Source: Rhodobacteraceae bacterium UBA3087 (GTDB lineage: Bacteria > Pseudomonadota > Alphaproteobacteria > Rhodobacterales > Rhodobacteraceae). From it: DNA of 6,228 nt. Each line of letters begins with the position of its first letter. The stretch's first letter is position 1. Position numbers and translations under genes: made by a program. Under the pieces are notes generated by a model. It was not told where the DNA came from and searched no databases. It was given only the letters and a program-made list of their open reading frames with translations. The stretch is from assembly GCA_002367285.1 (NCBI GenBank), contig DFBF01000228.1, positions 3,814 through 10,041 on the forward strand. The letters run 5' to 3'. Shown in pieces: positions 1 to 5,968 of the stretch.

Positions 1-922
1 CAATGCCCGCCGCAACGGCCCCTGTTGCCACGCGCAGCAGATACAGCGCAACCAAGGTCGCCAGATCGACCCAGCGCAGGGCCTTGAGGCGCAGCGAATA
101 GGTCAGGGACAACAGCATATAGACAGCGACCAAGCCGAGCACCGCAGGGCTGACCGCCGCAGAAAGGCCCAGGGCGATCAGGGCCAGGGTTGCTGACAGC
201 ATCATGGCCGGGCGCAGTGGCAAAGCGCCCGATGCGATGGGGCGATAGCGTTTTTGCGGGTGGCGTCGGTCGACTTCGAGGTCCAGCAGATCGTTCACCA
301 CATAGATCGACGAGGCCCCGGCGGCAAAGGCGGTCATTGCCAGTAAGACAGGCCAAATGGCGGGGCTCAGCAGCGATTGCGCCGCAAACAGCGGCAGCAG
401 CAACAGCAGGTTCTTGGCCCATTGATGCGGGCGCATTTCGCGCAGGGCGGCGCGGGGGCTGGTGGTCAGGCTTGCGTCCTGAACCTTGTGCGCGGCGTGT
501 TTCAGCGCGGCGCTGCTCAATGCCCCTGAGATCAGGTCGAACCCCGCCGGGCCATAGCGCGCGACCACTGCGCGTTCCACTGCTGCGCGGTCGGGACGGT
601 CCGGCGTGACGGCGATGACCTCAAGCGTCACAACGCCAAGCGCAAGCGCATCAGCCACGGCCTGTGCCAAGGCCTGTCCCGCGCCCGAGATCACTACAAT
701 CTGACGGTTTTCGCAGTGTTCAAGCGCGGTTGGGTTCACGGGCAGAAGGTCGGCGCGCACCGGGGCGATGGCCTCCAGATCCGCAGGCGTACGGGCCCGC
801 AGCGTGGCAGGGGCGTTGTCCCCCAATGCGGCCCAGAACGCTTCGCGCGCAGGATCGGTGCGCAAAAGCGCCCGGTCCAGATCCACGACCAGAGGCCGCC
901 CATCTGCCCTGTCTGTTGTCAT
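1..922 (-). CDS. HAD-UbiA fusion prenyltransferase (DPPR-synthase-like), partial: C-terminus beyond left edge
   Basis: The reading frame opens at ATG (922-920 on the minus strand) and stays open for 307 codons to the window edge, so the C-terminus is missing. No other ATG or GTG lies between this start and the upstream in-frame stop. Residues about 11-150 resemble the HAD domain that precedes UbiA in many proteobacterial fusions: VVDLDRALLRTD at 12-23 corresponds to HAD motif I and VVISGAG at 76-82 to motif II. Residues about 155-307 are a membrane UbiA domain. Its first Asp motif is NDLLDLEVD at 210-218, followed by HPQKRYRP at 221-228 and SG at 231-232. The second motif area is YSLRLK at 275-280 with D286 and LLRVATGAVA at 295-304. 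These fit the UbiA subgroup containing decaprenyl-phosphate phosphoribosyltransferase, which moves a phosphoribosyl group onto a polyprenyl phosphate in the inner membrane. The donor and lipid acceptor here are inferred from the family. The HAD part lacks expected catalytic residues (see findings). The gene is divergent from the SDR operon. Confidence 0.88.
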   Translation of the reverse strand, partial: MTTDRADGRPLVVDLDRALLRTDPAREAFWAALGDNAPATLRARTPADLEAIAPVRADLLPVNPTALEHCENRQIVVISGAGQALAQAVADALALGVVTLEVIAVTPDRPDRAAVERAVVARYGPAGFDLISGALSSAALKHAAHKVQDASLTTSPRAALREMRPHQWAKNLLLLLPLFAAQSLLSPAIWPVLLAMTAFAAGASSIYVVNDLLDLEVDRRHPQKRYRPIASGALPLRPAMMLSATLALIALGLSAAVSPAVLGLVAVYMLLSLTYSLRLKALRWVDLATLVALYLLRVATGAVAAGI

Positions 923-985
923 CCCTTGGCCCCGTATCCCGGTTTTTATCGTTTTGTTGTCGTTTGTTCACTCGGACCATACCAG

Positions 986-991
986 ATTAGA
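986..991 (-). promoter_or_regulatory. Possible -10 element for the UbiA gene
   Basis: On the minus strand the hexamer TCTAAT (991 to 986) matches TATAAT at five of six positions and lies about 65 nt upstream of the UbiA start. No good -35 hexamer stands 16-18 bp further upstream, as expected for an activator-dependent promoter. The FNR-type palindrome is centred about 32 bp upstream of this hexamer, close to but about 3 bp longer than the ideal class II FNR spacing. This is a pattern match only. Confidence 0.3.
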
Positions 992-1021
992 TTGACCCGC
1001 ACAGGGGGCCTGGGCTTTGAT
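992..1021 (+). promoter_or_regulatory. Possible sigma70-type promoter for the SDR operon
   Basis: TTGACC (992-997) matches the -35 consensus at five of six positions. After an 18-bp spacer, TTTGAT (1016-1021) matches the -10 consensus at four of six. Transcription would begin near 1028, leaving a leader of about 100 nt. The -10 overlaps the FNR-type palindrome, so a protein bound there would block this promoter. If this promoter is real, the palindrome would act as a repressor site for the operon. Confidence 0.3.
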
Positions 1022-1030
1022 GTGTATCAA
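1017..1030. promoter_or_regulatory. FNR/FnrL-type binding site (perfect TTGAT-N4-ATCAA)
   Basis: The 14-mer TTGATGTGTATCAA is a perfect 5+5 inverted repeat with a 4-nt centre and matches the FNR/FnrL/Anr consensus at all ten defined positions. It lies in the 205-bp gap between the divergent UbiA and SDR genes, the only divergent regulatory region in the window. Known biology: FNR-family proteins bind such sites when oxygen is low and activate when centred near -41.5. A weak plus-strand -10 candidate, TAGGGT (1053-1058), would place the site exactly at -41.5 for the SDR operon. A better minus-strand -10 (TCTAAT, 991-986) would place it near -43 to -45 for UbiA. Which gene it controls, and whether it activates or represses, cannot be told from sequence. 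FixK- or DNR-type regulators bind related sites. Confidence 0.7.
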
Positions 1031-1127
1031 CCCAATGGCCCGAATTCTGGTCTAGGGTGACACGAGGTTCCGCCAACCGGAGCCTTGCAGGTGAATTTCC
1101 TGTGAACAGATCAACCAGGGAGGTGAC

Positions 1128-2162
1128 ATGCGCGTTCTTGTAACCGGCGGCTCAGGTTTTCTGGGCATCAATCTGATCCGCTTTTTGTTGCAAAAGGGCT
1201 GCGAGGTGCGGTCCTGGGATATTGCGCCGTTCGATTACCCAGAACGGGCGCAGATCGATGAATTGCATGGCGATATCCGCGACTTGTCGCTGCATGATCA
1301 GGCGTTTGCGGGGGTTGACCTGGTGGTGCATTGCGCCGCCGCCCTGCCGCTGTGCAGCGAAAGCGAAATCTATTCGACCGATGTTGGCGGCACCAAGGCG
1401 CTGTTGCATTCGGCGCAAACGCGCGCGATTGCGCGGTTTGTGCATATATCCTCAACGGCCGTCTATGGCGTGCCCGATCACCATCCGTTGTTCGAACATG
1501 ACCCGATGGTCGGTGTTGGCGCCTATGGCGAAGCGAAAATTCAGGCCGAACATGCCTGTCAGGCCTATCGCGAGGGGGGCATGTGCGTGCCCGTTCTGCG
1601 CCCCAAAAGCTTTGTCGGCCCGGAACGGCTGGGTGCCTTCGAGCTGCTCTATGATTTCGCCTTTGATGGTCATGGGTTTCCCGTTTTGGGGTCCGGCAGC
1701 AACCTGTATCAGCTGCTGGATGTCGAAGACCTGTGCCGCGCGATCTGGCTGTGTCTCAACGAGGACACGACGAAAGTGAACGACACATTCAACGTGGGCG
1801 CCGACCGGTTTGGCACCATGCGTCAGAGCTTTCAGGTGGTCCTGGATCAGGCTGGGTATGGCAAATACATCGTTGGCATTCCGGCCACCCCTGCGATCTG
1901 GACCCTGCGGTTGCTCGAGGCGCTGCACCTGTCGCCGCTGTACAAGTGGATCTATGAAACTGCCGCCAAGGACAGTTTCGTGTCGACCGACAAAATCCGT
2001 GATACGTTGGGCTGGGTTCCACAGTATTCGAACGAAGAAGCGCTGTTGCGCAATTATGACTGGTACGTCGAAAACCGCGATCGGATTTCGACGGCAGCGG
2101 GGGTCAGCCACCGCGTACCATGGAAGAGGGGGGCGTTGCGTCTTGTCAGGATTTTCATTTAA
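1128..2162 (+). CDS. Extended SDR: NAD-dependent epimerase/dehydratase family protein
   Basis: A complete 344-aa protein starting at ATG, preceded by a strong ribosome site (AGGGAGGTG, 1117-1125, about 4 nt before ATG). The N-terminal Rossmann fold shows TGGSGFLG at residues 6-13 for the dinucleotide pyrophosphate, and D31 after the second strand, which normally contacts the adenine ribose and favours NAD. D49 (GDIRD, 48-52) and HCAA (68-71) are further extended-SDR landmarks. The catalytic set is ISSTAVYG (107-114) and the YxxxK pair Y133 and K137. LRPKSFVGP (157-165) and the LLDVEDLCRA stretch (196-205) are typical of nucleotide-sugar epimerases and dehydratases in the substrate domain. The enzyme is cytoplasmic, and the exact substrate cannot be assigned. 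It heads a three-gene unit and its last 20 nt overlap the next gene, implying translational coupling. The C-terminal tail (about 325-344, Arg-rich) looks non-conserved. Confidence 0.9.
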   Translation: MRVLVTGGSGFLGINLIRFLLQKGCEVRSWDIAPFDYPERAQIDELHGDIRDLSLHDQAFAGVDLVVHCAAALPLCSESEIYSTDVGGTKALLHSAQTRAIARFVHISSTAVYGVPDHHPLFEHDPMVGVGAYGEAKIQAEHACQAYREGGMCVPVLRPKSFVGPERLGAFELLYDFAFDGHGFPVLGSGSNLYQLLDVEDLCRAIWLCLNEDTTKVNDTFNVGADRFGTMRQSFQVVLDQAGYGKYIVGIPATPAIWTLRLLEALHLSPLYKWIYETAAKDSFVSTDKIRDTLGWVPQYSNEEALLRNYDWYVENRDRISTAAGVSHRVPWKRGALRLVRIFI

Positions 2163-3873
2163 AACCATAGCCTTGTGCCTTGTGGCTGGCAGTGCATCGT
2201 CGCCATTGGTTGCGCAATCGACTGCGGAGTTGGCAACCCAACGCGACGCCTTTGAGGCCGTGCGCCCCAAATCTATGGCCGAGCTTCAGCCGTTTCGCCA
2301 CGAGATGGTCGCGCCCTTGGGCGAGGATCGGCAGGTCCGTCTGATTTCGCTGAACCCGGCGGTAAACACCTGGTTTCTGTTGCAGATCGAACAGGCCGAC
2401 GGCAAGGTTCTGGACGCCTGGCATCTGGAAAACCCGGACCGTGAAAGTCTGCGGCTGACGCTTGCGAGCGGACCACAGCCGACGTTGACCCTGACCCGTG
2501 ACGCGCGCACGTTGACCTGCGCGCCCTGGCGTGGCGACACGCGGCCTCTGGACACCGCACGGGCCACGGGCCTGCCGTTTGCACCGCTTTGTGGCGGGCA
2601 AATCTATCTGCGCAACCGGGTCACGGGATCGCGGTCGAACCTCGAAGCCACCACCGAATTCCTGCGTGAAAACGTCTGGGGTGGCGAAGAAATCGTGAAT
2701 TTCGTCAAGGGCACGTTCTTTCGTGACAGTGAAATGACCACCTCCGAGGCGACGCAGGCCACGGGGCAGGGGCGTCTGGAACTGGGCCCCGGCGCCGCCC
2801 TGATGGACGAAGCGCTGGCGGACCGCCCCGTTGTCTCCACCTATAACGATCTGGGCATGGAGGGCACGGACCGCCAGCACATGACCATGGGGCTGTGGTA
2901 TCCGATCACCGGGCTTGAGGGCGTGTTCACCTCGACCATTCAGCCGCGACATGTGGCCGATGCGGTGTTGGCGGGCGACGGCGTGACCAACGGGTTAGAC
3001 AGTGTCGAACGGCGCGCCAACGCGCATTTCGTCGCCTTCGATCTGGCGCGGTTTGATGTGCAATATGCCGTGGGCACCGATCACCCCGGCCTGGGCTGGT
3101 CACCGCGCCCACCGTTGGATGCGCGCCCCAAGGGCATGCCAGGGCCTGATGGCGTGAAAAATTCCAATCCGCTGGTGCGGCTGGGCATGGTGCCGCCGCA
3201 GCTGGCCGACAGTGTGGTCGGCGTGTTTACCGCCGGGTTCAAACGGTCACACGGCGCGTTCAAATGGGGGGACTATATCCGCCTGAATTATGGCACCCAC
3301 TATGGGTTCATGGAAAACGGCGTGGTGCTGTCCAAGCTATGGCCGCATCTGTCGACGCTGTATGTTCTGACCGATGGCACCATCGGCATGAAAACCTGGA
3401 CCGAGGCCGACGACGCCCTGCTGCCACGCATCCGGTACGCGCGCCAAAATGGTGTGCCGTTGATTGAAGACGGCATTCCCGGGCCGTTGGTCACCAGGTG
3501 GGGGCCGGGCAACTGGTCGGGCGACGCCGAGGCCCGTCTGCGCACCCTGCGCGCGGGGGCCTGCATGAAGACGACCGATGACACGCGGTATCTGATCTAT
3601 GGCTATTTTTCGACCGCGACACCGTCGGCCATGGCGCGCACCTTCCAGGGCTATGGCTGTGATTATGCCATGTTGCTGGACATGAACGCGCTGGAACACA
3701 CGCATCTGGCGCTGTTTGTGCAGGATCAGGATACGATGCATGTCGAACACCTGATGCCCGGCATGGCCTTGATCGAAAAACGCGCCAATGACGGCGCGGT
3801 GATCCCGCGGTTCCTGGGCTATGTCGACAATCGCGATTTCTTTTACCTGACCGTGAAGGAGGGACTGAAATGA
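2143..3873 (+). CDS. Secreted protein with C-terminal phosphodiester glycosidase (NAGPA)-like region
   Basis: The likely start is TTG at 2143, giving 576 aa. Codons upstream in this frame read as non-coding sequence beneath the SDR gene, and only this start yields a full signal peptide (MSGFSFKTIALCLVAG..., cleavage near LVA/QS, residue about 24). A purine-rich run at 2123-2133 can serve as ribosome site. Residues about 25-340 are unrecognised. From about 340 the order of motifs recalls NAGPA/DUF2233 proteins: VFTAGFKRSHG (about 361-371) where the family has a NGGFF-like turn, GFMENGVVLS (about 388-397), TDGTIGMKTW, then GACMKTTDDTRYLIYGY (about 472-488) and GCDYAMLLDMN (505-515), where classical members have LDGGGS. 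Known NAGPA members cleave sugar-1-phosphodiesters. The LDMN variant and remote similarity make the activity here uncertain. The protein should be periplasmic or exported. The stop codon overlaps the next ATG (ATGA), so the two are co-translated. Confidence 0.72.
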   Translation: MSGFSFKTIALCLVAGSASSPLVAQSTAELATQRDAFEAVRPKSMAELQPFRHEMVAPLGEDRQVRLISLNPAVNTWFLLQIEQADGKVLDAWHLENPDRESLRLTLASGPQPTLTLTRDARTLTCAPWRGDTRPLDTARATGLPFAPLCGGQIYLRNRVTGSRSNLEATTEFLRENVWGGEEIVNFVKGTFFRDSEMTTSEATQATGQGRLELGPGAALMDEALADRPVVSTYNDLGMEGTDRQHMTMGLWYPITGLEGVFTSTIQPRHVADAVLAGDGVTNGLDSVERRANAHFVAFDLARFDVQYAVGTDHPGLGWSPRPPLDARPKGMPGPDGVKNSNPLVRLGMVPPQLADSVVGVFTAGFKRSHGAFKWGDYIRLNYGTHYGFMENGVVLSKLWPHLSTLYVLTDGTIGMKTWTEADDALLPRIRYARQNGVPLIEDGIPGPLVTRWGPGNWSGDAEARLRTLRAGACMKTTDDTRYLIYGYFSTATPSAMARTFQGYGCDYAMLLDMNALEHTHLALFVQDQDTMHVEHLMPGMALIEKRANDGAVIPRFLGYVDNRDFFYLTVKEGLK

Positions 3874-4835
3874 TCCGTTTTTTTATGGCGTTGCTGGCGC
3901 TTGCCACGCCCGCACTGGGCGAAAGCCTGGCCGGGCAGAATGCGCGCATGTTTGACCAGATCGAACAGGTGCACAAACCGTCCGCCGCGCAGATGCAGGC
4001 GTTGAAGGCCATCTTTGCCCGCTCTGGATATGCTGGCCAGGGCAACCCGGCCATTGCCCGCCATCCGATGAGCCCGGCCGAGTGCGCCGCCCGCATCCCC
4101 GGAGGGCCCGAAAGCTATGACAATGCGCGCAATCGGCGCATCTGTGGCGAACGCTATATGGTGCCGCTGTATGACCCGGCCACACAGCGCCCTGAAGACG
4201 CGACCGCCTGTATCGACATGTTTGAATTCCCCAATATTCCCTGCTCGTACCCCGTGGTCTGGATCAAGGCGCGCGAGGCGGCGCAGGTCTGCGCGGCGAT
4301 GGGCAAACGCCTGTGTGACGCCCATGAATGGGAGGGCGCGTGTGACGGCGCACTGACCCCGCCCGATTACCGCTTTGATCTGGGATCGGTCGCGGCCATG
4401 GCCCGGTGGCACAATGGAAAATACGCGCCGACGAAATCCTGGGCCTATGGCGATGCCTATCAGAAAGGGGTCTGCGCAGCGGCCAGTTCGAAATCGGCCA
4501 GCTGTGGCGGCGGGGGCTTCAATTCCTGCGGCTCGAATACCTATCCAACCGGCGCGTTTCCCGACTGTGTCAGCCCGTTGGGTGTCTATGATCAACATGG
4601 CAATGCGGCGGAACACATGAACCTGCCGATGTCGCCCAGTCAGATGACGTCAACCGGATCGACCACTTTGGGGGTCACCGAAATGAAGGGCAGCTGGTTC
4701 ATTTTCGACCGCTACTATGCGCATCAGGATTGGTGCCGCTGGCGCGCGCCCTATTGGCATGGCTCGAAGGTGATGAGCACCGCCAGCCACGCCAATTACC
4801 ACCTGGGATTTCGCTGCTGCAATACGGTTGAGTGA
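3870..4835 (+). CDS. Secreted FGE-sulfatase superfamily (SUMF1/EgtB/PvdO-like) protein, Cys-rich
   Basis: A complete 321-aa protein. ATG overlaps the preceding TGA by 4 nt and AAGGAGGG (3856-3863) is a near-ideal ribosome site. Residues 1-17 are a signal peptide (cleavage after ALG), so the product is exported. The C-terminal two thirds follow the formylglycine-generating-enzyme-like fold: CIDMFEFP (114-121), PVVWIKAREAAQVCAAMGKRLCDAHEWEGAC (128-158, equivalent to the usual VSWxDAxxYCxWxGKRLPTEAEWE), GVYDQHGNAAEHM (238-250, the GNVWEW position), KGSW (273-276), DWCRWRAP (287-294) and the terminal HLGFRCC (311-317). The mature protein holds 14 cysteines, suggesting several disulfides. Known superfamily members oxidise sulfatase Cys, make C-S bonds (EgtB) or modify pyoverdine (PvdO). 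Others are non-enzymatic. One of the two FGE copper-binding cysteines appears absent, so true FGE activity is doubtful. Its role next to the NAGPA-like partner is unknown. Confidence 0.85.
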   Translation: MIRFFMALLALATPALGESLAGQNARMFDQIEQVHKPSAAQMQALKAIFARSGYAGQGNPAIARHPMSPAECAARIPGGPESYDNARNRRICGERYMVPLYDPATQRPEDATACIDMFEFPNIPCSYPVVWIKAREAAQVCAAMGKRLCDAHEWEGACDGALTPPDYRFDLGSVAAMARWHNGKYAPTKSWAYGDAYQKGVCAAASSKSASCGGGGFNSCGSNTYPTGAFPDCVSPLGVYDQHGNAAEHMNLPMSPSQMTSTGSTTLGVTEMKGSWFIFDRYYAHQDWCRWRAPYWHGSKVMSTASHANYHLGFRCCNTVE

Positions 4836-4841
4836 AACGCA

Positions 4842-4868
4842 AAACGCCCGCCGATCCGGCGGGCGTTT
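4842..4868. terminator. Bidirectional Rho-independent terminator between convergent genes
   Basis: Arms AAACGCCCGCCG (4842-4853) and CGGCGGGCGTTT (4857-4868) are perfect 12-bp complements around a 3-nt loop. The T run on the right serves the plus-strand operon ending at 4835. The A run on the left (AAAA, 4841-4844) becomes a T run on the minus strand for the gene ending at 4890. Its place 6 nt after one stop and 21 nt before the other fits a shared terminator. Confidence 0.88.
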
Positions 4869-4889
4869 CCAATTGCCAGGGCAGGTCGC

Positions 4890-5768
4890 TTAGTACAGCG
4901 AGGCCTGGAGCCGCGCCGGATCGACCGGACCTTCCGAGCTGACCAATGCGGCCAGTTGCGGATCCTGCATCACGTCAGCCAGATCAACCGCTTCGCCATT
5001 CACAAAGGCCGTTTGGCTGACCAGACGAATACCGTGGGAATAATCTGCATATTCCGCGCCATGCACCGTCGACAGCGGCTGGATCGGCCGCCCGTTGGTG
5101 CGGTGCCAGCCGTAAATCGCCACCTTGCCACGCTTGGCAAACAGGCGCGTGGTCAAAACGACGTCTTTCTTCTGCCCAGCGGTCAGCGCATCCAGGCGCC
5201 GGGTCTGGCGTGCGCGCATGTCGTTCACGGTGATGTTGTGACGCACCAGATAGGCGGTGGTCACCATGGCGTTGGTGGGGTCCATCGGCGAGGGGCTCAG
5301 CTGCACCTCGGCCTGTTGATAGATTGCGTCGACCATGCGTGTGGTGGGCAGGAAAAAGCCCAGCTCATCGGCAATCCGCGCGGCGGCGGGCAGGCCCAGC
5401 GGCACGCGCACATTGTCACGATCGCTGCCCACGGCCAGATAATCAGGCGTGACGCACAGGGTGACTTTGACCTTGCGTCCATCTGCGGTCTGGCCGTCCA
5501 TCGACACGGCTGTCAGTTGGCGCATCGAGGCGGGGACATTGCCGGCAAGCACTTCGTCGGCCACGGCCGCATCGCGTGCGCTGCCGCCCAACGACATCAG
5601 CCGATCCATCACGTTGCTGCCGCCATCGGCGCGGGCGGATCGTTCGGGTATGGCCTGCGAAAGCGCGTCACCACAAGTTGTGGCCGCGTGGGCGTGGGTT
5701 GCGGAAAAGGTCAAAAGGGCCATGTGCACAGCAAACGCCGTGCGCTTTAGCGAGGCAAGTCGGATCAT
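4890..5768 (-). CDS. Conserved-looking secreted protein of unknown function
   Basis: A 292-aa protein. The start at ATG 5768-5766 is chosen because it gives a clean signal peptide: basic RLASLKR, hydrophobic stretch, and THAHA/A cleavage near residue 28. The frame stays open upstream to 5879, but that extension is not signal-like. I do not recognise a named domain. The mature part has only two cysteines (C32, C105), which could pair. Distinctive, probably conserved blocks are VTPDYLAVGSDRDNVRVPLGLP (106-127), TRMVDAIYQQAEVQLSP (143-159), AGQKKDVVLTTRL (197-209), VAIYGWH (216-222), PIQPLSTVHGAEYADYSHGIRLV (228-250) and DPQLAALVSSEGPV (269-282). The invariant-looking H222, H236, Y240, D242 and H245 could form an active or metal site, but this is inference. 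I have the impression of similar unannotated secreted proteins in other phyla, unverified. It is convergent with the FGE-like gene and transcribed separately. Confidence 0.8.
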   Translation of the reverse strand: MIRLASLKRTAFAVHMALLTFSATHAHAATTCGDALSQAIPERSARADGGSNVMDRLMSLGGSARDAAVADEVLAGNVPASMRQLTAVSMDGQTADGRKVKVTLCVTPDYLAVGSDRDNVRVPLGLPAAARIADELGFFLPTTRMVDAIYQQAEVQLSPSPMDPTNAMVTTAYLVRHNITVNDMRARQTRRLDALTAGQKKDVVLTTRLFAKRGKVAIYGWHRTNGRPIQPLSTVHGAEYADYSHGIRLVSQTAFVNGEAVDLADVMQDPQLAALVSSEGPVDPARLQASLY

Positions 5769-5802
5769 GTGTTGTTCTCTGTCCCAGTGAGTGATTTCAG
5801 TC

Positions 5803-5831
5803 TTGATCCACTGCTGACAGGTCTTAGTCAA
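5803..5831 (-). promoter_or_regulatory. Possible promoter of the minus-strand secreted-protein gene
   Basis: On the minus strand TTGACT (5831 to 5826) matches the -35 consensus at five of six positions and is followed after 17 bp by GATCAA (5808 to 5803), a poor -10. Transcription would start near 5796, giving a leader of about 28 nt before the ATG. A perfect 6-bp hairpin, TGGCGG/CCGCCA (5858-5863 and 5871-5876), lies just upstream and could be an operator or chance. Confidence 0.27.
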
Positions 5832-5899
5832 TGAAAGGTAAACGCACAGGTTCCAGTTGGCGGAAACTTGCCGCCACATGCGCGAGAATCTACCGCCCG

Positions 5900-5915
5900 G
5901 ATGCCGCGGGGCATC
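5900..5915. other. GC-rich hairpin, possible transcript end of the former tRNA
   Basis: GATGCC and GGCATC form a perfect 6-bp stem around a 4-nt loop. Read on the minus strand, the stem begins 30 nt past the CCA end of the tRNA remnant, where a tRNA terminator could stand. There is no T tract after it on that strand, and only a loose CTTTCTT on the plus side, so a terminator role is uncertain. Confidence 0.25.
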
Positions 5916-5945
5916 GGCTTTCTTCGCATTTTCTGATGGGGTAAG

Positions 5946-5968
5946 TGGTGGGCGACCCTGGAATCGAA
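5946..5968 (-). other. 3' fragment of a tRNA gene (T-loop to CCA): probable attachment site remnant
   Basis: Read on the minus strand from 5968 the sequence fits tRNA positions 54-76 without a gap: T-loop TTCGATT (54-60), T-stem 3' strand CCAGG (61-65), acceptor 3' strand GTCGCCC (66-72), discriminator A73 and CCA. The invariant T54, T55, C56, A58 and C61 are all present. The 5' T-stem strand should read CCTGG, but the bases found are CCTAA, so pairing breaks. No acceptor 5' strand (GGGCGAC), D-arm or anticodon arm lies to the right. Such 3' fragments are typical of the distal att site left when an integrative element enters a tRNA gene. The amino acid identity cannot be deduced. Confidence 0.68.

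Noticed and set aside
190..990. Several overlapping plus-strand open frames in 190-990
   Set aside because: All are Arg/Pro/Ala-rich shadows of the minus-strand HAD-UbiA gene, which has intact UbiA motifs.
1810..2142. ATG at 1810 as start of the NAGPA-like protein (687 aa)
   Set aside because: The first 111 codons lie in a shifted frame under the well-supported SDR gene and read as Arg/Cys-rich shadow sequence. They would also bury the signal peptide internally.
1452..2270. 272-codon minus-strand open frame opposite the SDR gene
   Set aside because: Antisense shadow in GC-rich DNA. The plus-strand SDR has clear cofactor and YxxxK motifs, and this frame has no recognisable motif.
3843..4616. 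257-codon minus-strand open frame opposite the FGE-like gene
   Set aside because: Shadow of the FGE-like gene, whose superfamily motifs, ribosome site and signal peptide are clear.
4956..5750. 264-codon plus-strand open frame opposite the minus-strand secreted protein
   Set aside because: It is His/Gly/Arg-rich with no motif or ribosome site. The minus strand has a signal peptide and well-defined blocks.
5769..5879. N-terminal extension of the minus-strand secreted protein to ATG 5879
   Set aside because: The frame is open, but the extension puts 37 extra residues before a complete signal peptide and covers the likely promoter.
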